Source of the DNA: GCA-020343675 sp964462945
GTDB taxonomy: Bacteria > Planctomycetota > Phycisphaerae > Sedimentisphaerales > Anaerobacaceae
Assembly: GCA_964462945.1 (NCBI GenBank)
Contig: CAYWZW010000088.1
Location: 1-19,861, forward strand
Direction: 5' to 3'
Length of the DNA: 19,861 nt
This document shows, piece by piece, positions 16,202 through 19,861 of this stretch. The notes under the pieces were generated by a model. The model searched no databases, was not told the origin of the DNA, and saw nothing but the letters and a program-made list of their open reading frames with translations. Every line of letters begins with the position of its first letter. Positions within the stretch are counted from its first letter, which is position 1. A program made the translations under genes and the position numbers.

Positions 16202-16471
16202 ATGCGGTTTGGATTACTTTCGGTGCTCATGCTGGCTATGGGCGGCTTGGCGATTCTGACTCTTTCCCTGCTTGGCCTCGGCTGAGGCAATCCGTTCGCA
16301 GTCCTTGGAGGACTGCTGATCATGTTCTCGTTCCCGGTTTCTCTGATGTTCGGGGTCACGGGAATCATTTTCGACCGCCGCAAGCTGCTGGCGATCATCA
16401 GCACGGCTGTGGCCGGAATACCCGTGCTTCTCTACCTGTACGCGGTTGTCCTCAACCTGATGTATCGTTGA
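16202..16471 (+). CDS. Small three-helix membrane selenoprotein, copy 2 (89 aa, Sec28)
   Basis: ATG 16202 has a strong GGAGG at 5 bases. The product starts MRFGLLSVLMLAM, passes TGA 16283-16285 (U28, context LGUGNPF) and ends at TGA 16469-16471, after which no SECIS-like hairpin is seen, so that TGA is a stop. Helices lie at about 5-26, 34-56 and 63-86, with GIIFDRRK at 54-61 identical to copy 1. Both copies keep MRFG at the start, Gly on both sides of Sec, a Pro two residues after the following Gly, and FDRRK, pointing to an ancient tandem duplication with conserved Sec. The 81-base gap to copy 1 and shared strand suggest cotranscription with selA-selB. Function unknown; a membrane redox or ion-binding role is only a guess. 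Confidence 0.87.
16298..16316 (+). promoter_or_regulatory. SECIS-like hairpin, membrane selenoprotein copy 2
   Basis: A perfect 8-bp stem GCAGTCCT/AGGACTGC has loop TGG, 24-26 bases from the start of the TGA, the same loop as in the two GUGGTC genes. Confidence 0.82.
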
Positions 16472-16596
16472 GCAAGCCCGCCGGCCATTCAGAGACGATG
16501 ACAGATTTGACCCACTAAAAAGCCGCGGCGAAAGGGCCGTCCACACCCCCTTCTCATCTTGAGCCCTTCGAGTGAGACGCCTTCTTCGCCACCCGG

Positions 16597-16619
16597 ATTC
16601 TTCGGCTGCGCCTCAGAAT
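16597..16619. repeat. ATTCT-GGC-TGC-GCC-AGAAT dispersed palindrome
   Basis: ATTCT (16597-16601), GGC/GCC with a TGC loop, and AGAAT (16615-16619) form a compact hairpin. Near-identical sequence (GATTCTTCGGC ... TCAGAATGACA) is familiar as a dispersed intergenic repeat in many bacterial genomes. It is not part of a gene here. Confidence 0.55.
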
Positions 16620-16677
16620 GACACAGGTCGCACCGCATCCAATCGCGCAACGGATCCCAACGGCCTGCAAAAACGTG

Positions 16678-16707
16678 TTGTCTCGACCACTGGAAATGTG
16701 TTATAAT
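16678..16707 (+). promoter_or_regulatory. Promoter for the CotH-family gene
   Basis: TTGTCT (16678-16683) and a perfect TATAAT (16702-16707) are 18 bases apart. Transcription would give a leader of about 130 bases containing the TCCGCC/GGCGGA hairpin at 16743-16762. Confidence 0.55.
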
Positions 16708-16793
16708 ACATCATATATGTGTAATTGATAGCTACGATTTCGTCCGCCGTCCGCGTGGCGGATGAATTCTTCTGAGGCCCCCAAGAGGCAAAG

Positions 16794-16883
16794 ATGAACA
16801 CGCAGCCAGCGGCCCAAGCTGCCGGTGAGGAAGGGATTAAGAGGTGCCCGGATACATCAGAATCTCGCTGTTTGTGCTCGTGA
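16794..16883 (+). CDS. Possible leader peptide overlapping the CotH-family start (29 aa)
   Basis: ATG 16794 follows AAGAGG at 5 bases, a good ribosome site. The frame starts MNTQPAAQAAGEEGIK and stops at TGA 16881-16883, inside the signal-peptide region of the next gene in another frame. It may couple translation to the GTG at 16844, or be chance. The product has no recognisable feature. Confidence 0.25.
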   Translation: MNTQPAAQAAGEEGIKRCPDTSESRCLCS

Positions 16884-19861
16884 CAGTCATGTCTTTTGCT
16901 GTTTCCGCGCGTGCCGGCTGCCCCGCCGGAGATCTCAACGGCGACTGCCGGGTCGATTTGCTGGACGTGCAGGTGATGGCCCGGCAGTGGTTGCAGCCAT
17001 CAGACGACACCTCGTTGCCTACACACTATGCCGACCTGGACGGCGTCGATGGAGTAAATATGTCGGATTTTGCCCTGTTGACCAGGAACTGGCACAGAGC
17101 GGGAATTCCCCTGGTCATCAATGAGTTTATGGCGTCCAACAGCAGCTCAATGCGAGACCCGCAGGGGCAGTACGACGATTGGATCGAGATCTATAACGCC
17201 GGCCCTTATCCCATCGACACAGGCAACATGTATCTGACGGATGATCTGAACCGGCCCACGATGTGGCAAATTCCCGGCAACATTCCAGCTATGACGACCA
17301 TCCGCCCAAGGAGCTATCTATTGATATGGGCCGATGAAGACGGCACGGACTTCGGCCTGCACGCGAATTTCAAGCTCAGTGCCGAGGGCGACCAGATAGG
17401 CTTGTTTGGCCGCGACGGGACGACTCTGATCCACAGCGTCACTTTTCCCGAGCAGACTGCCGACATCTCGTATGGCTGCTACCCCGACGCCGGAAATGAT
17501 TGGCGGTTCTTCGCGGTCTCCACCCCCGGGGCGGCAAACAATGGCGCCTATTTGGGAGAGGTTGAAGCCCCGGAGTTCAGCCATAAGCGAGGTTTCTACG
17601 ATACGCCGTTTCTTCTGACGCTCGCCACCGAAACCAAGGATGCCACGATTTACTATACGCTCGACGGAGCGAACCCCTATGAATTTGTCGGGCGGTTCCC
17701 AACGGGTATAGCCTACACCGGTCCTATTCTTATCGCCAAGACCACGTGCCTGCGAGCCAGGGCCATCAGGACGGGCTGGAAACCCTCGGCCATAGAAACC
17801 GCCACGTTTCTGATAAACACCGGCCAAACGGCCAAGGCACTGCCGGTGATTTCCCTGGTCGGCGACGAGAGGAAGACATTTTACGAGCCGGAGGGCGTAA
17901 TGGCCATTGTCGGAGGCTCCTACAGCGGCGACGGAACATGGGTCTCCAGTGGTCCGAACAGCTACAACAATCCGATGCAACGGGGGATGACATCCGAACG
18001 GCCTGTGTCCTTTGAACTGATCAAGCCCGAAGACGATTCGGGCTTTCAGGTTGATTGCGGAATTCGCGTTCACGGAAGCGAGTACATACGCCCGCGATAC
18101 CGCCGGAGCAGCGGCTATTGGACCGGTGACGCCAAGTTCAGTTTCAGGCTTTACTTCCGCGACAGTTACGGCCCGAGCTGGCTCGAATATCCGCTGTTTC
18201 CTTTTGAAGTCGAACGTTTCAAGAGCATTGTTCTTCGCGGAGGCCACAACGACAGGGTCAATCCCTTCATCAAGGACGAGCTCATCCGGCGCCTGCATAA
18301 AGACATGGGGCACGTGGACAGCGGCGGAACGATGGCCAACCTCTTTATCAACGGTGAATACAAAGGCTATTTTAACCCATGCGAGCATGTCAAAGAAGAA
18401 TTCTGCCAGCAGTGGTACAAGAGTGACAAGCAGTGGGACGTGATGACCATGAGCGGAGTCCGTGACGGCGACGCCGTGGCCTGGAACGACTTATTGGATT
18501 ATGCTCGCAACCACAACCTAGCCGACGACGTGCACTATCAGCAGGTCGCCAGGCGGCTGGACATTCCGGCCTTTGCCGACTATCTGATTCTGCAGCTCTG
18601 GTCCGGGAACTGGGACTGGCCGCAGAATAACTGGGCCGCGGCACGCGAACGCTCCGACCAGGGAATGTGGAGGTTCTTTATCTGGGACGCCGAAGGAGGC
18701 ATGTTTTCCGACCGGCTCAATACCGTCTATTTCGACAGGCTCAACACTCAAACAAATGCGAACGGTTATCTGTACCGTGCTCTCAAGGTCAACGGCACCT
18801 TCAGACAAGTCTTTTCAGACCGCATATACAAACATTTCTACAATGACGGCGCGCTCACCGAGACCAACATTGGAAAACGCTTCTTCGAGCTTCGCGATGA
18901 ACTGCTGGGGGTCATCCCCAATATGGATACGTACGTTCTGAACACCTGGGTGCCAAACCGCCTCGACATCTTCCTGGACGCCTGCACCCGCGAGGGCATG
19001 TTTAGCCTTGCCGGCCCAATATTCAACGTGAACGGCTTCCCCCAGCATGGCGGCCACGTTTCACCCGGTGACATTCTGACCATCACTGATCACGGCAGAT
19101 TTTACGTAATACATTACACCCTGGACGGCTCCGACCCGTCCCAGGCGACCGCCTCGCAGCCGATTGACAATGCCGGCGCCACTCTCGTAGCCGAGAATGC
19201 AACCAAGCGAGTGTTCGTTCCGGTCCGTGCGGTTGACGAGAACTGGAAAAGAGGCGGAGTTTTCAATGACGGGGCCTGGTTGTCCGGCACCGGCTCTCCG
19301 GGCGGCGTTGGATACGAACGAGAGTCAGGCTACGAAGGGCTTATCAGCCTCGACGTCGCAGCGCAGATGTATGCCAAAAACGCCACCTGTTACATCCGCA
19401 TTCCATTCACCTTCAGCGGCAATCCCGCCGACTTCACGTCCATGACGTTGAACATCCGGTACGACGACGGCTTTCTTGCCTATCTTAACGGGACCGAGCT
19501 GGCCAGGCGAAACGTCGGCCGCACGTACACCTGGAATTCCAACGCCCCTGCCGACCATCCGGACGCCGACGCGGTACAGTTCGAGAGCATCGACGTTTCC
19601 GCTTTTCTCGGCGTTTTGCAGCCGGGCAGCAATTTACTGGCCATTCACGGCCTGAACTCCTCCGCCACAGACTCCGACTTCCTGATTTCCGCTGAGCTTA
19701 TTGCTGGCGGAGGCGATTCCAGCAATGACGTTGTTCCCGGCATGACTCAATACACCGGCCCGATTACATTCACCGCAAGCACACAAGTTAAGGCGCGGAT
19801 ATTGAACGGCGGCACCTGGAGCGCGCTGAACGAAGCAACGTTTGCCGTCGGACCGGTGGCG
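16844..19861 (+). CDS. Secreted dockerin/lamin-tail/CotH-family protein, 3' end outside the window
   Basis: At least 1006 residues. A signal peptide (1-24, ending SARA) is followed by a dockerin-like pair of calcium-loop segments (GDLNGDCRVDLLD and ADLDGVDGVNMSD, about 29-86), a lamin-tail domain (VINEFMASNS, about 89-236), and a chitobiase C-terminal-like domain (ATIYYTLDGANP, about 243-325). Next is a CotH kinase-like region (about 330-690, with RVHGSEY, FIKDELIRRL, FINGEYKGYFNPCEH and WRFFIWDAEGG). A second chitobiase-like unit (VIHYTLDGSDPSQ), a beta-sandwich (RYDDGFLAYLNGTELARR) and a third TYTGPITF-type unit (here TQYTGPITFTAS) follow. CotH domains are atypical protein kinases; this architecture is common in Planctomycetota and its substrate is unknown. 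GTG 16844 is the first start after an in-frame TAA at 16838 and has GAGGAAGGG upstream. The frame is open to the last base. Confidence 0.85.
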   Translation, partial: MPGYIRISLFVLVTVMSFAVSARAGCPAGDLNGDCRVDLLDVQVMARQWLQPSDDTSLPTHYADLDGVDGVNMSDFALLTRNWHRAGIPLVINEFMASNSSSMRDPQGQYDDWIEIYNAGPYPIDTGNMYLTDDLNRPTMWQIPGNIPAMTTIRPRSYLLIWADEDGTDFGLHANFKLSAEGDQIGLFGRDGTTLIHSVTFPEQTADISYGCYPDAGNDWRFFAVSTPGAANNGAYLGEVEAPEFSHKRGFYDTPFLLTLATETKDATIYYTLDGANPYEFVGRFPTGIAYTGPILIAKTTCLRARAIRTGWKPSAIETATFLINTGQTAKALPVISLVGDERKTFYEPEGVMAIVGGSYSGDGTWVSSGPNSYNNPMQRGMTSERPVSFELIKPEDDSGFQVDCGIRVHGSEYIRPRYRRSSGYWTGDAKFSFRLYFRDSYGPSWLEYPLFPFEVERFKSIVLRGGHNDRVNPFIKDELIRRLHKDMGHVDSGGTMANLFINGEYKGYFNPCEHVKEEFCQQWYKSDKQWDVMTMSGVRDGDAVAWNDLLDYARNHNLADDVHYQQVARRLDIPAFADYLILQLWSGNWDWPQNNWAAARERSDQGMWRFFIWDAEGGMFSDRLNTVYFDRLNTQTNANGYLYRALKVNGTFRQVFSDRIYKHFYNDGALTETNIGKRFFELRDELLGVIPNMDTYVLNTWVPNRLDIFLDACTREGMFSLAGPIFNVNGFPQHGGHVSPGDILTITDHGRFYVIHYTLDGSDPSQATASQPIDNAGATLVAENATKRVFVPVRAVDENWKRGGVFNDGAWLSGTGSPGGVGYERESGYEGLISLDVAAQMYAKNATCYIRIPFTFSGNPADFTSMTLNIRYDDGFLAYLNGTELARRNVGRTYTWNSNAPADHPDADAVQFESIDVSAFLGVLQPGSNLLAIHGLNSSATDSDFLISAELIAGGGDSSNDVVPGMTQYTGPITFTASTQVKARILNGGTWSALNEATFAVGPVA

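Larger units (their letters stand above)
16472..16843. other. Intergenic region between the Sec operon and the CotH gene
   Basis: No convincing protein gene apart from a possible 29-codon leader (16794-16883). It holds a dispersed palindrome (16597-16619), a promoter (16678-16707) and a TCCGCC/GGCGGA hairpin (16743-16762). I looked for tRNA-Sec features here (a TCA anticodon loop, long variable arm, TTCGA T-loop) and found none. No clear terminator follows the selenoprotein gene. Confidence 0.55.

Noticed and set aside
7231..16471. UGA reassigned to Trp or Gly throughout the genome
   Set aside because: UGA ends several genes cleanly (the ATGA overlaps at 2574, 3977 and 4963, and the ends of paralog B and membrane copy 2). 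Trp is coded by TGG, and selA, selB and selD are present.
16761..16796. Plus-strand TGA-GGC at 16773-16778
   Set aside because: There is no open frame of any length upstream and no hairpin after it.
16613..16801. Minus-strand frame ending in TGA-GGC, a possible sixth selenoprotein
   Set aside because: The TGA lies in a dispersed palindrome, follows Phe rather than Gly, has no hairpin of the shared type, and the protein has no coding character.
17318..18388. 356-codon minus-strand frame
   Set aside because: It is antisense to the CotH-family gene, whose domains are clear; the frame has no family features.

Overview
The window most likely comes from an anaerobic member of the Planctomycetota (Phycisphaerae-like). 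Three things point there: a pseudopilin with an FTLIELLVVI-type N-terminus and an H-X9-DG motif, a secreted dockerin/lamin-tail/CotH protein, and GGTGGGGC-type palindromes between genes. This placement is an inference from gene style, not from a marker gene.

The main result is that the window is a selenocysteine (Sec) island. It encodes the Sec machinery: selenophosphate synthetase SelD, Sec synthase SelA and elongation factor SelB. It also holds five genes in which an in-frame TGA interrupts the reading frame and is best read as Sec. In all five the TGA is followed by GGC and flanked by glycine codons (G-U-G). In all five a 6-8 bp hairpin with a three-base TGN loop lies 15-28 bases beyond the TGA, as expected for a bacterial SECIS element. 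Conventional gene calling would truncate or miss all five. UGA is also a normal stop here (for example in the ATGA overlaps of the dehydratase operon), so a changed genetic code does not explain them.

Layout. Bases 99-7109 (minus strand) hold a class I methyltransferase, three 2-hydroxyacyl-CoA dehydratase D-component-like proteins and their ATP-dependent activator; the last four genes overlap by 4 bases. After them comes SelD, carrying a cysteine-rich N-terminal extension and an AhpD-like C-terminal domain. Bases 7231-8651 (minus) hold two paralogous membrane-anchored selenoproteins with a shared GUGGTCR motif. Bases 9128-12272 (plus) hold a pseudopilin and a secreted Asp-box (BNR) repeat protein with one Sec. 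Bases 12427-16471 (plus) hold selA, selB and two tandem paralogous three-helix membrane selenoproteins with Sec at residue 28. Bases 16844-19861 (plus) hold the 5' part of a large secreted CotH-type protein that runs off the window.

Together: SelD supplies selenophosphate, SelA makes Sec-tRNA, and SelB delivers it to the UGA codons of the neighbouring genes. In all five putative selenoproteins the Sec is predicted outside the cytoplasm, which suggests an exported redox system of unknown chemistry. The tRNA-Sec gene was not found here. The link between the dehydratase operon and selenium is only positional.
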